Under the pieces are notes generated by a model. The model ran no database searches and had not been told where the DNA came from. It saw only the letters and a program-made list of their open reading frames with translations. From Saprospiraceae bacterium (GTDB taxonomy: Bacteria > Bacteroidota > Bacteroidia > Chitinophagales > Saprospiraceae), in NCBI GenBank assembly GCA_016706365.1, contig JADJJU010000001.1, positions 1 to 64,000 of the forward strand: DNA of 64,000 bases. The letters run 5' to 3'. A program made the translations under genes and the position numbers. Below, piece after piece: positions 18,794 to 31,184 of the stretch (position 1 is its first letter; each line of letters starts with the position of its first letter).

Positions 18794-21720
18794 ATGATGA
18801 ATTTGGCACCTACATGCTTCTACTATAAAGTTTTGCTTTTAGTCACATTGCTTGTTTTGGGATTATGTCAAATTTCCCTTTCACAAATCATTCCATCAGG
18901 CATTCCACCGATCCGGAACTTCAGTAAAAAAATGTACCAAGCCGCACCGCAAAACTGGGATATTGCCAGATCGGAGCAACAGGTCATGTACTTTGCCAAC
19001 AACATAGGTCTTCTAACTTTTGATGGTACATATTGGCAATCTCATCCTATTGGGAATAAGACCATTTTAAGATCTTTATGTGTTTTGGAAGACGATAGAA
19101 TTATGGTAGGAGGACAGGGAGAAATAGGATGGTTTCAGAATAATGATTCCGGAATTCTGGAGTATCATTCTTTGACCGGGCAATTACCTTCCAAGTATAA
19201 AAATTTTGAAGATGTATGGCATATTCAATCTCTGGGAAAACAGGTTTTTCTAAATACCTCAAGAGAAGTTTTCATTTGGGATGACAAAAAAATGCAAGTT
19301 TTATCTTTCAGTGGAAAGATAGAAAAAATGGAAAAGGCTAACAATCAAATCTTTTTGTATGAAGAGAATGGTGGGTTATATAAATGGGATAAAAATACCT
19401 TCAGAAAAATTGCAGTCTCTTTACCAACAGTCAGTCCTGTAACCGGAATCATCTCAAAGTTGCAGACCGATACTCTCATCGTGAGTACAATGAAAGATGG
19501 TTTATTTTATCTCCTTGGAAATAAATGGGAAAAAATCGAAAGTTCCTGGAACATATTTTTCTCAGAAAATTGGGTCAATCAAATCATAGAACTTGCCGAT
19601 GGAAACATAGCTGTTGGAACCGCTCAAAATGGGTTGCTCGTTTTTCACCCTGATAAAAGGAGTTCAATGTATATCTCTTTATCACAGGGAATTCAAAGTA
19701 ATAATGTGCTATCCCTATTCCAGGACCCAATAGGAGATCTCTGGGTGTGTACTGAACAAGGCATTGACCTTATTCAATATCACGCACCTTACAGAATGCT
19801 ATTTCCGGATGGGGCACTTAAAGGCGCAGGATATGCTGCTGCTGTGCATGAAAATAAACTTTACCTAGGAACTACAAATGGATTATTTCGCTATGATCAA
19901 TCCAATTCACAAAGCGGATTTATTGAAGTTTCCGGCACAAAGGGTCAGGTGTGGAAGTTGGATACATTGTTGGGAGGTTTATATGTAGGGCATCATGAAG
20001 GTGCATTTGAAGTCACTCATTCAGGAATAAAATCGATTTTGCAGGGAACCGGAGCCTGGAAATTCACAGAAATCGGAGATAGAAATCTGTTGATCGGAAC
20101 CTATGAAGGTGTGGGCTTATTTAAAAAGACTGCATCCGGATATGTGGGAAAGGTGCTTGAGGGTTTCGAAGAATCATCCAGGATTATGGTGAAGGACAAA
20201 AAAAATGAGATCTGGATGTCCCACCCATATAGAGGGTATTTAATCTGAAAATTGATACCGGCAACAACAAACTACGTGCTGATAAATATGGAAAAGAACA
20301 ATGACTTGTAACAGATCTGGGTCATTACATTTACCAAATACATAATGAAACATATCTAAGCTCTGAAGATGGAATTTATGTGTTTTCAGCTGAAAGAAAT
20401 AAATTTGAAAAGGATTCACTCCTTGAAGCACAAATCGGCAAAGGCTATAGAGTTCAACTTTTATATGAAGATCCAACAGGCAACATATGGTTTCATACTC
20501 CGCAAGAGACCGGTTTGCTGGAAATAACAGACAGAGGACTTGACAAGAAGGTGAAAAGAAGAATTTTACCAGCCATGCCCGAAAAAATGCTGGGAGGATT
20601 TGAATTTATTTTTGCACTGGATCCAGCTCATTATTTGTTCGGATGTGAACAAGGATTTACCCTACTGGATATGGAAGCCCTAAAACAAGAAAACCAATAT
20701 CAGACACTCATAAGTGCAGTATATCTGGCCACCGGGTCCGACTCTTTGTTATATAAGGGATTTGGAGTTGATAATACGGGTAATATTCCGGATCCCTTTA
20801 TTTTAAGTCCCGCACAAAATGCCATAAGATTTAATTTTTCAACTACCAGCTATGGAGAAGAACTTAGAGAATTCAGATATCAATTGGTAGGACTGGATGA
20901 TTCCTTTTCCGAATGGACTTCCAATCCCGAAATCCAGTTTAATAACCTTCAACCAGGAGAATATAGATTCAAAGTTCAATCCAGGGTGGGAGGACAGATT
21001 CAAAAATCTGAGGCAGTTTATGAATTCAATATCAATACTCCCTGGTACAAGCTTAAATTAGTTCAAGGCCTGGGAATTCTCTTTTTTGCACTTTTAATCA
21101 TGTTGTTTTTCTTTCTGCAACGAAAAAAATTCGAGTCAGAAAAGCAGGAAATGGAAAGCCTCCATATGGAGCAAGTAGAGCAAAAAACCCAGCAGGTAGA
21201 AAAAACAGAGCAGGAAATTACATTGCTAAAAAATGAAAAATTGCAGGCAGAAATCCAACATAAGAATAATGAGCTGGCTTCGACTACTATGCATCTTGTA
21301 CAAAAACAAGAATTACTTTCTTCCATTGAAAATGAACTAAAGAAACTCCTCAAGCATAAAGAATATCCTTCGATACTTCGGCATGATATACAATTAGTTG
21401 CTCAGATGCTCCAGGAAGATGCCCGTATTGACGAGGACTGGGAAAAATTCAGCTCCTATTTTGATGAGGTTCACGGGTTTTTCTTACATAAACTAAGGGA
21501 AAAATACCCTCATCTGACTTCGAATGATCATAAGTTATGTGCCTATCTTAGGATGAATCTCAGTACAAAGGAGATAGCTTCATTAATGAATATATCTGTA
21601 CGTGGCGTGGAAGGCAGTAGATACCGGCTACGCAAAAAGCTGGGTCTGGATGCAGATGCCAATCTTCAGGAATTTATGCTGAACGTGACGAAAGAGATTG
21701 ATTATAATGAAAGAGTTTGA
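18794..21720 (+). CDS. Membrane sensor-regulator: two-component-type beta-propeller, Y_Y_Y domain, LuxR-type HTH (two frameshifts)
   Basis: The gene reads as one protein of about 970 residues if two frame changes (near 20233 and near 20305) are bridged; the bridging segment 'YIYQIHNETYLSSEDGIYVF' is good propeller sequence. A signal peptide ends 'QISLSQ'. Residues ~35-600 are propeller repeats ('DLWVCTEQGIDLIQY', 'KLYLGTTNGLFRYD'), followed by a triple-tyrosine-type module ('LQPGEYRFKVQSRVGG'), one membrane helix ('LGILFFALLIMLFFFL') and a coiled coil. The C-terminal HTH is 'LSTKEIASLMNISVRGVEGS'. Propeller-HTH sensors of this build control neighbouring SusCD loci. It is divergent from the glucan operon and probably its activator. 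It has no histidine kinase or receiver domain, so it is not an HTCS. The breaks are probably sequence errors. Confidence 0.8.
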
Positions 21721-21822
21721 GAGGAGTGATCTGACTTCTGAATTCTAAATTCTGCCTTCATGAGGCCCCGCACGATATTTCGCAACGAAAGGCAACACTC
21801 AGATTTGAAGGGCCTAAAATTA

Positions 21823-21853
21823 AAAAAGGGCAAGGCCATAAGACCCTGCCCTC
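21823..21853 (-). terminator. Intrinsic terminator of metalloprotease gene
   Basis: On the minus strand, GGGCA...TGCCC forms a stem (with further pairing inside) followed by TTTTTT, about 30 bp past the stop at 21882. It ends transcription of the metalloprotease gene and is convergent with the regulator gene. Confidence 0.65.
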
Positions 21854-21881
21854 CAAATTAAGGTTGACCAAAGAGACTAGT

Positions 21882-24246
21882 TCAGTCAGCTTTGATAAAC
21901 CTATAGTTCATGATTTGATCATTATCCTTTATTATCAGGACATAAGGGCCTGCAAGTAAAGGATTGACCTGGATGGACATCAGATTTTCTCCCGGTTGCG
22001 AATTGAATCCTTGCTCCAATTGTAATTTTCCAAGTAAATCAAAAACCTGTACTTCAACTTCTCCTTCTGTTCCTGATATAAATGAAATATTCAAATCTTC
22101 ATTTACAGGATTAGGAAATAATTTCACCTCTGTCATCACAAGATCCGATCCCCCTTCCGCTGGTAATCCTGCAGTATTTGTAATATTAACTGTGTAATCT
22201 TCGACTTCGCCATATGGGAAAGTCTCGCAGGAAGTTGGGTATGATTCCCATTTCACTTGAACCCTGATCCTGGTAGTACCCAGAGTCGCAGTAGCAGGAA
22301 TAGTAAAGCTTGATGATAAATTATTAGAGCTGGATGATGACCTGCTAACAACCATTTCACCAGCATCTGTGAAATCCCCGTCTCCATTATTATCCAGCCA
22401 AACTCTCCAGTATCTGGTCCCCGAACCACTGAAACCAGCTCTGTAGGTAATGGTGTGACTGACGCCTCTTCGTAGATTAGTACTGAGTGAAGTCCCATTA
22501 TAATATCCTCCGTCAGAGTTTGAGCTCCTGTCAATCGTTCCGATTTTTACCCTTCTGACCCATTCATATGTTGCATTCTGACCTGCTGATGCACAGTATG
22601 ATACTCCGTTAGATTGTGTAGTGAAGGTAATTGTTGAACTATATGATCCTGTATTACTTCCGCAGAGTGCCTGTACTCTCCAGTTATAGCTGGTGCCGGG
22701 AGTTAAACTTGTAAAGTTCACTGCTGTACCTGCTACATTTATTTGAGACCAGGTACCTGAAGATGCCAACTTGTATTGGAAATTGTATGAGGTAGCTCCA
22801 CTGACAGCATTCCAGCCGGCACTTGCAGTTGTAGTGGTTATATTTGAAGTAACCAGACCTGTCGCTACTCCGCACGTTCCTCCTCCTCCACCGGTACAGG
22901 AAGCGCTAAGACAAGTCACTGAGCTTACTCTGCTTCGTATCAAATTACCGGGTTGTGTGCCGAATCCATTAGCAAGATTTATTCCATAACTAGTCAGATG
23001 ACAATAACTCATGATTGTTCCCCCGCCTACAGGTGCAGGACCAGGAGCGCAACCACCTTCCGTGGTATAACAATTATCAAAGAGCACCTCCTGACCATCC
23101 GCACCATTGTGTGTGATTCGATCCGAGGTTATGTCCCATCTCATGAGTCATCACCATCACTGTCCACGAATATGTAGGTACATTCTGATAAGTAGAGGCA
23201 ATATTACTGTAAGCATATTTATAAGTTGTACACATAGCATTGACCCAGGCTACTCCTCCAAGATTATTTCCTCCCAGAGCTGCTAAATGAGCCAAATCAC
23301 CATTGAAAGTTGTTCTTAAATTTCGAAATTGAGTTAATGCAGTCGAGGCATTTGTTTTGCTATAGCTATCCGCGGATGTCCATACAAAAACTTCAGAAAT
23401 AGCTGTATTGATGCTTTCGTTTGCATATAATGTCGCCACATTATTATATACCGCTGTGATCCAGTTCACCACATTAGTCACATTCGAACCTTTATTTTGA
23501 TACAATGCATAATCACACTCAATATAAACTCTGACACAATCTGATAAGGCTCTGCTATTAATACCTTCATCATTAGAATCACTTTCTCCTACCCAATCAA
23601 GCTCATCCGCTTTACATTCAAATGGTATGTTGGAAGTAAGATCCACATCATTGTAAAACACAAATGAGCCTTCTTCATCTTCCATAGGATGAAGCACCAT
23701 ATTTCCAAGCCCTGAAGAGATCATCCCAACAATATGACCATTGTAAACCGTAAAAGCTGCTACGGAATTGTAATCTCCTTTCACGACACCACGATAGAAT
23801 AATGCTTCTTCGACATATATGTCTTCATCGGAATCAGAAGTCCTTACTACAAAATCATTAGTCACTGATCTGGATTGAATAAGATCTACTTTCCACAGAT
23901 TACCTGCTGCATCCTGCAGTTGTAGTTCCATGTGCTCCGGCTTCTCAGTAAGAATATTTTCAAGTGATTCTCTCTGAAGCTGAAGGATTGCAGATTGCTT
24001 CAGACCACCATCAAAAGTCTCATTGAATCTGCTGACTTTAAAGGGACTTTGGATTTGAAACTGGCTTCTGGCACTTCGGGCATCAAACACCATTTGGGCG
24101 ATGGGTTTCATCTCATCATTCAGTGTTTTGTGGCTGGCTATTCCAAAAACCTTGGCTGAATTTTTAAGGGGATTTTCTGTTGCTGATAATACAGAAAATG
24201 AGCTTACTGCAATGAGGAGCAGTAAAAATTTGTTCAATTTTTTCAT
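21882..24246 (-). CDS. T9SS-secreted reprolysin-like zinc metalloprotease, one FN3 module (one frameshift)
   Basis: One gene broken by a single extra base in the A-run at 23079-23081 (plus strand). The paralogue reads 'GGALDNCYTTEGG' across the same point. Joined length is about 787 residues. It has a signal peptide (ending 'SVLSATENP'), a propeptide-like region (~30-230), then the protease with HEMGHNLGSNH (HExxHxxGxxH zinc site, ~368-378) and an 'IMSYCH' Met-turn. One FN3 module follows ('SYNFQYKLASSGTW'), then a GEVED domain ('YCASAGQNATYEWV'...'GEVEDYTVNIT') and a T9SS sorting domain ('VKLFPNPVNEDLNISF'...'NYRFIKAD'). It should be a secreted or surface protease. It lies downstream of a longer paralogue on the same strand, but 525 bp and a terminator separate them. 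Confidence 0.88.
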
Positions 24247-24706
24247 GCGCGGATAATTAGGGTTTTAAATAAGGTATAACCTTTTAAAGTTAAGGCGCGT
24301 TGGCTGTTTTCAGTGATAAAATAAGTACAATTTTAAAAGGAAAATATATTATTATTATTTTAATATATATATTTATTATTATTAACAAAGTACATTATAA
24401 TTTTATTCATTATATACTGTGAACATACAAAATTTAAATGATGTATATCGCTTAAAATGTGGGACTTAGGTATAGTAATTAGTTTTATCAATTGATTGAT
24501 AATCGAACATCTCAATATTCGGAATTAACAGGAAGAATAAACTCATGCTCATTTTTACTTATCACTTTGCAAACAGATAATCAGAAATAATATTCATACT
24601 TAAATGTAAACTTAGCCGATACCATTGAATTCAAATTAGAAAATCCATTTGCCTGACACTTCAAGTAGCATGACCCTTTGTTTCCAATTTACTAAATCGT
24701 CAGGCT
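24247..24706. other. Gene-free AT-rich region
   Basis: Between the paralogous metalloprotease genes. It holds a low-complexity A/T tract at about 24342-24410 (TTA/TATA repeats, nearly palindromic) and presumably the promoter of the downstream gene. I see no gene, tRNA or clear promoter consensus. Confidence 0.5.
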
Positions 24707-24746
24707 AAAAACAGAGGGGTAAGACAGATTAACTGCCTTACCCCTC
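24707..24746 (-). terminator. Intrinsic terminator after nine-FN3 metalloprotease
   Basis: On the minus strand, AGGGGTAAG and CTTACCCCT form a perfect 9-bp stem (arms at 24737-24745 and 24715-24723) with a 13-nt loop. A short T-rich tail follows, 26 bp after the stop at 24772. Confidence 0.8.
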
Positions 24747-24771
24747 CTGATTCATTTTCCCCTGAAGCTTC

Positions 24772-27700
24772 TTATTCAGACTTTATGAAACGATAATTCT
24801 TTATCAAATTACCATTTTTCAAAATAAGTATATATGGACCAGAAATTAATTCAGAAACAGGAATCGCAAATCTGTTATCACCTTCCTGTGCATGATATTC
24901 TTCTTCTTTCAGTACTCTTCCAAACATGTCAATAATTTGGATATTAAGATCTAAATACTGTGCAGCCTGAAATGTAATATTCAGATCATCCCCTACAGGA
25001 TTCGGGAACATTTTGATTTCATTTATTATATTTAATTCCTGTCCCTCTCCTTCCGCTGGCAAACCATATAGGTCTGTAATGTTGATTGTATAATCCTCCA
25101 CTTCACCATTCGCAAAAGTCTCGCAAGGGTCACCATATGCATTATATTTAGCCTGAATACGCATCCTTGTAGATCCCAATGTCGCACTATGAGGTATAAG
25201 ATACGATACATATTGATCATTGCTACTATTCGATGATCTGCTTACTAATAGCTCCCCTGAGTCATTAAAATCACCATCCTGGTTAAGATCAATCCACATC
25301 CTCCAGTAAAGCATTCTATTTTCCCCACTATAGCCTGCCCGATGAATCAAGGTTTGGCTTCTTCCACGGGGTACCCCACTACTCATAAATGTAGCATCAA
25401 AATAACCTCCATCACTCCCTGATGTTCTGTTTATTGTCCCAACCGCAACTCTGCTGATCCATTCTAATGAGGCATTTTGACCAGATGAGCTGCAATATCC
25501 ACTTCCGCTTTGCTCCTCCTCAGTAGTAAAATTGGAAGTTGGGCTAAAAGCACTTGAATTAGAAGAACAGATAGTTTTCACCCGATAATTGTAAGTAGAA
25601 TTTGGAATAAGAGTACTCAGAGTATGAGTTGTTCCTGTCACATTTACTGGTAGCCATATAGATGAAGCAGATACTTTATATTCCAATATATAGGATATGG
25701 CTCCGCTTACTGCTGACCAGCTTATTTGTGCCTGAGTACTGGTTATATTTGTTGCATTCAGACCTCCGGGTACATTGCAGGTGCCGCTTTGATTTAGGGT
25801 TGTAAAATTTACAATCGGACTGAAAGAACTGCTACTACTATTACACACTGTTTGTACCCGAACATTATAAGTTGAGTTCGGACTTAGTGAGGTCAAATTA
25901 GTATTGGTTCCAGTAACATTTGAAGAAGTCCATGTTCCGGAAGATGCCAACTTATACTCGACATTATAAGAAACCCCACCCGAGACTGCGTTCCAGGATA
26001 CATTAGCACTATTACTAGTTACATTCGAAATACTTAAGCCTCCCGGGGCGTTACACCTGGTCCGGGATTTAATGTGGTGAAATTTAAAATAGTACTGAAC
26101 GATCCGCTGCTTCCACTACAGACAGCCTGAACTCTTGCATTATAGACAGAATTTGAAACCAGAGATGTCAAATTTGTAGTGGTTCCATTCACATTTACAA
26201 GAGTCCAAACTCCTGAGCTGGCAAGTTTATATTCTACATTGTAGGAAACGGCACCTGAGACAGAATTCCAGCTTATCGTTGCAGAAGTAGAAGTGATATT
26301 AGATGCATTCAATCCGATCGGAATTCCGCAAGATCCACCTCCGGCCGAAGTTCTGAATGAGGATTGATAACTGAATACACTGCTTGAGCCACCACAAACA
26401 GACTGAACTCTCCAGCTGTACTGTGAATTTGGTACAAGTCCTGATAAGTTAATCGAATTTGTTGTAGCCGAAACAATTGTCCAGCTGCTTTCACTTGCAA
26501 TTTTATATTCAACATTATAAGAACTGGCTCCACTTACTGCTGCCCAGGTAAGACTTGCAGAAGATGAAGTAACATTAGATGCATTTAGATTTGAAGGGGC
26601 ATTGCATTCCCCTCCACCCGATGTTGTAAATGAAGCATTCGGGCTAAACTCACTGGAATTTGCAATACAAACTGTTTTTACTCTCCAATTATAGGTAGAA
26701 TTGGACAATAATGATGATAAGGATGTACTATTTCCTGAAGCAGTAATCTGAGACCAGGTTCCCGAGCTTGCTAATTTATATTCCACAATATATGAGATGG
26801 CCCCACTAACAGCTGACCAGCTTAAATTTGCAGAAGTTGAAGTAATATTAGATACATTTAATCCTGTAGGAATATCACATCCGGGAACTGGAAGGGTGGT
26901 AAAGTTTAGGATTTCACTACTTCCACTAGAATTCGCTCCACAAACAGTCTGTACTCTCCAATTATAAACTGAGTTTGGTGACAATGATGTTAGAGATGTA
27001 CTGTTCGTGTTGGTATTTTGTTGTGACCAGGTTCCGGAGCTTGATAATTTGTACTCCACGATGTAACTTGTTGCTCCACTTACCGGGCTCCAACTCAGAT
27101 TAGCTGAGCTTGAAGTGATATTGGAAGAACTTAAACCAGTCGGAGCATTGCAGGAAGGTGCGCTTAGGGTTGTAAAATTCATTGTCGCACTGAAAGCACT
27201 TGAGTTAGCAATGCATACAGTTCTTACCCTCCAGTTGTACACTGAGTTTGGCAAGAGAGAAGAGATTGTTGTGTTATTGCTGTTCGCATTTTGCTGTGAC
27301 CAAATACTGGAAGATGCCAGTTTATATTCCACAATATAAGAAGTAGCTCCAACTACTGATGTCCAGCTTAAATTCACAGAAGTAGTAGTAATACCGGAAG
27401 ACTGTAAACCCGTTGGCGTATTGCAAGTTGCCTGACTTAATGTAGTAAAGGAAAGAAAAGTGCTGAATGAAGAAGTTCCACTGGCACAAACCGCCTGGAC
27501 TCTCCAATTATAAACTGTAATGGGAAGGAGAGAAGAAATAGTATAATTTGTTCCGCTCGTATTCAATTCAGTCCAAACACCGGAAGATGCCAGTTTATAT
27601 TGAACATTGTAAGATACTGCACCACTCACCGCAGACCAGGAAACAAACGCTGTATTGGATGTAATGTTGGATGTGCTCAATCCACCGGGAACATTACAAG

Positions 27701-29361
27701 TGGAATTCCCTAATGTAGTAAACGTAAGGATCACACTAAATGCACTATTACCTCCAGGGCAGACTGCCTGTACTCTGCAATTGTACGTTGTTGATGGGCT
27801 CAGGGATGAAAAATTCGCCACAATCCCTGTTAATGTGGTTTGAGACCATATATTCGATGATGCTAATTTGTATTGAAAAATATAGGAAGTCGCTCCACTG
27901 ACTGCATTCCAGGTTATGGTAGCAGTTGTGCTGGTTATATTAGTGCTACTCAGACCACCTGGGGTATCGCAAGTTTCCTCCTCCCCGCCTCCTCCATTTG
28001 TACATCCGGGACTAAGACAAGTAACATTCGAAACTCTGGACCTGATTTTATTTCCCGGTTGGGTACCAAATCCATTGTTCAAGTTTATTCCATAATTCGT
28101 AAGATGGCAATAACTCATAATGGTTCCGCCTCCTACAGGTGCAGGTCCAGGAGCACACCCCCCCTCAGTGGTATAACAATTGTCAAGAGCACCGCCGGAC
28201 CAACCGCACCATTGAGTATGATTTGATCCCAAATTGTGACCCATTTCATGGGTCATTACCATTACTGTCCAGGAGTAAGTTGGGACATTATTGTAATTTG
28301 ATGAAATATTGCTGTAAGCGTAATCAAAATTAGTGCAAAGTGCATTTACCCAGGCAATTCCACCTAAGTTATTACCACCCAAAGCAGCTAGATGAGCCAG
28401 ATCGCCGTTATAATTTGTCCTCAAATTGCGAAATTGATTCAAGGCAGTAGAAGCACTTGTTTTACTGTAAGGATCAGCTGAAAGTCCATACAAACACTTC
28501 AGATATTGCCGTATTGATATCTTCGTTAGCATATAATGTAGCCACATTATTATATACTGCAGTTATCCAGTTGACTACATTATTGACATTTGATCCCTTA
28601 TTCTGATAAAGTGCAAAATCACATTCTATATAAACCCTAACACAATCAGAGAGTGCTCGCGAGCCAATTCCATCCTCTTCAGTATTTTCAGGACCTGACC
28701 ATTCAAGTTGATCGGTTCCACAAGAGAAAGGAATTTCTGAATTTAAATCACGATCATTATAAAATATAAATGAATTATCCTCCGCTTCTACCGGGTGCAA
28801 TACCATATTTCCCTCATCAGAGGTAATCATCCCAATAATATTTCCATCAAAAATGCTGAATGCCGCAACTGAATTGTAATCACCTTTGATAATTCCTCTA
28901 TAGTATATTCCGCCATCAAGAAATACAGGATTTCCATTTGACTCTGAAGTAGTTACAACAAAATCCTTACTTACACTTGAAGTCCGGTAAAGGTCCATCG
29001 CCCAGGTCTTTCCTGCGGCATCCTCCAATTGAAGCTCAATGAAGTCATGTCTCTCCTGAAGAATACTATTAACCTCAGCAACATTCAACTGAAGCACGGT
29101 AGCATTCTGCACACCTGACCTGAAAGATTCATTATTACGTATTAATTGAAATGGTTTGTGAACAGAAAATTCATTCCTGGCTGCTCTTGCATCAAATACC
29201 TGACGAGCAATTGGTTTTAAATCATTGTTTACTGCCTTTTTTGAAGATATGCCAAAGACTTTGGCCTGACTGGATAATGGAGTTCCATTGGAATAGCCGG
29301 TAAAAAAACTAAATACTGTGAGTACACACAGAAACCATCCAGAAATTTGGTTCATGTACAT
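24772..29361 (-). CDS. T9SS-secreted reprolysin-like metalloprotease with nine FN3 modules (two frameshifts)
   Basis: Three frame segments join into one ~1,528-residue protein. One extra T near 28482-28484 breaks 'SEVFVWTSADPYS', and one base is lost near 26050 between FN3 modules seven and eight. Order: signal peptide, propeptide-like region (~30-250), protease with HEMGHNLGSNH and IMSYCH, nine FN3 modules of ~88 residues each starting CN(A/V/T)P(G/T)GL and separated by 'NFTTL'-type linkers, a GEVED domain ('GEVEDYTINIT'), and a T9SS sorting domain ('IKMFPNPVGDDLNITF'...'NYRFIKSE'). The protease half closely matches the neighbouring single-FN3 paralogue, so the pair arose by duplication with module expansion. 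Likely surface-exposed or released, acting on protein substrates. The start is ATG 29361, or possibly 29355. Confidence 0.88.
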
Positions 29362-29736
29362 TGTTTAAGGTTATTAAAGACTATATAACAGGGAGAAAAA
29401 CCTAAACGTTGGTATAATGCTTAATTATTGCAAAATATATACCAAAAAATTCATATTTAATATAAGTTTATCTGTAACTCACTAATAAATATAGATCTGC
29501 TCAGTAGGTTCGTCCTGTTTTGCGCGGTGCAAATATAGTATTTCTTTATAACTATATGAATGCCAGTTACCTGTATTTAGGACTAAATTTACAATAAGGC
29601 GACATTTGCACCCAAATAGTAATTTTTTTACGACTTAAAATTCAGTATTGAGCAGCAGCACCTGAATGATTTTTTTAACTAAAGCATTGACTATTAGGGT
29701 GCATTTACATTAGGAAGAAATGAATTTTTATTATGC
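29362..29736. other. Gene-free AT-rich region
   Basis: These 375 bp lie between the trypsin-like protease stop and the start of the nine-FN3 metalloprotease. They are AT-rich, with no recognisable gene, hairpin terminator or repeat. They presumably hold the metalloprotease promoter. Confidence 0.4.
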
Positions 29737-30644
29737 TTACTTGATTTTCAATTTTGGTATAATTTCATTAATCCAATTATTAAATGGGGAGACCCGGGTC
29801 CATCCCATAGTCTGGCCGTAATAACCGGTCACCAATAATTGCTGTACATCTACTCCTCCTCCGGCACATATCCCGATTAATTCCCAATTTTTATTTTTTG
29901 TCTGTATAAGGGTCCTCCACTGTCTCCGCCGGAAGTAATATATTCAAGTGGCCTTGGTTTTGCATCACCCATTTTATTACAATCGCTTCTCTCCGGATGA
30001 TCAAAATCGCTGAATAATAATGTCTTTTTACCCATAATCTCCAAACCTCCCATGCTGTCTATAACATTTTGACCTGCAATTTTCTGATTTTTTATACCTA
30101 CTGATGCAATATCATTAGCTATTCCTGAAGCTCCATAACCTACACCTGTTACTTCAGCTCCGAATTCATCAAATTCTCTATTAATACTAACCGGTTTTAT
30201 GTTTTTAAATGAAGTTTTTAGTTCAAGTATTGCCAGGTCGCAACTACCGGCTGTAGCAGAATCCCTGTAGCCAGGATGCATATAAATTTTTTTGACTCCT
30301 ACTTTTTGGCCATTGATTAAAATAAACACCCTGGCAGGATCTACCTCTCTTTCATTATATGGAACATAGGAGATCATATTGTTGCCATTGTAATTAATGG
30401 TATCCTGCCGCAAATCACTTTCCATAAATACATGAGCAGCTGACAATATAAACCTGTCATGTATTAATACACAGGATCCTCCTGCAGAAGTGTCAATATA
30501 GACCAAACCTGCAGCATCAAATTGCTTAGATTTTGCCAGATCCAGGTATTCTTTTTCGGCAACATCGTGTCTTATGATTCCTGAGAAAAAAACAAGTAAT
30601 GCGACAATTGCCGTAAGGAAGTTAAAGGCTTTTTTCTTCTTCAT
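29737..30644 (-). CDS. Trypsin-like serine protease, exported (one frameshift near the C-terminus)
   Basis: The start is the ATG at 30644 (MKKKKAFNFLTAIVALLVFF), which gives a signal peptide or N-terminal anchor. The chymotrypsin-fold landmarks are present: His in 'ILSAAHVF', Asp in 'SCDLAILEL', Ser in 'SGGDSGGPLY'. The frame as written stops just after 'YRQKIKIGN'. Restoring one G at about 29879-29881 continues into 'ELIGICAGGGVDVQ' and 'WTRVSPFNNWINEI', the expected last strands and C-terminal helix, ending at the TAA at 29737-29739. The full length is about 300 residues. It may cooperate with or process the adjacent secreted metalloproteases; that is only positional inference. Confidence 0.88.
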
Positions 30645-30770
30645 TAGGTTATGTTTTTTAATAAGCTTAACTAAATCATATTTTAAGCCAGATAGCAATT
30701 GTGAGCATATATAAAGTAACAGAAAATAGATATATCAAATATAAAAATCAGGCACCAAAAAACAGAGAAA

Positions 30771-31184
30771 TTAATTCACAAATCTTGTCAGTACCCAATA
30801 TTCAAGCCTGATTAAAAATAAAATTACAAGGGATTCAAGAATAAAATAAGTTAAATCCCATTTAGTGAGTTTCTGAAAAAAGTATATCACCATTACTACA
30901 GTAAGAATACAATAAAGTACATTGGCCAAAATTATTAGCTTAAGAAAATGTCTTTTATCCCTGGTAATGAATGTGTAACAAAAAAATGAATATGCTGCAA
31001 GTATTATAGCTATAAAAGCCAATAAATAAAGGATCTGAAGCGGCATCCCAAAAGCATCTTCAAATATGGGTAGAATGATGCCTAAGCATAAGGCACTCAA
31101 TAAAGCTCCTAAGCCATCTGCCGCAAATATTCGTCCAGGGTGCTTTTCAAAATAAATACTGAGACTTTTGATTTTGATTGTCAT
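30771..31184 (-). CDS. Small integral membrane protein, four predicted helices
   Basis: The start is the ATG at 31184 (MTIKIKSLSIYFEKHPG), giving 137 residues. Four hydrophobic segments are visible: 'GLGALLSALCLGIILPIF', 'LYLLAFIAIILAAYSFFCY', 'IILANVLYCILTVVMVIYFF' and 'YFILESLVILFLI'. The family is not recognised. It resembles small bacterial 4-TM proteins of unknown role. It is upstream of the trypsin-like protease gene on the same strand, at a distance of 126 bp. Confidence 0.6.
   Translation of the reverse strand: MTIKIKSLSIYFEKHPGRIFAADGLGALLSALCLGIILPIFEDAFGMPLQILYLLAFIAIILAAYSFFCYTFITRDKRHFLKLIILANVLYCILTVVMVIYFFQKLTKWDLTYFILESLVILFLIRLEYWVLTRFVN

Noticed and set aside
18794..21720. 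Hybrid two-component system (HTCS) call for the regulator
   Set aside because: Propeller and Y_Y_Y domains are present but no histidine kinase, receiver or AraC domain; the C-terminus is a LuxR-type HTH.
24340..24410. Possible replication origin in the AT-rich tract
   Set aside because: No DnaA boxes, no dnaA/dnaN neighbours, and similar A/T tracts occur in other intergenic regions.
23079..28484. Programmed ribosomal frameshifting in the metalloprotease genes
   Set aside because: The breaks are at different places in the two paralogues, have no slippery heptamer with a downstream structure, and match the indel pattern seen in rpmI and clpC.
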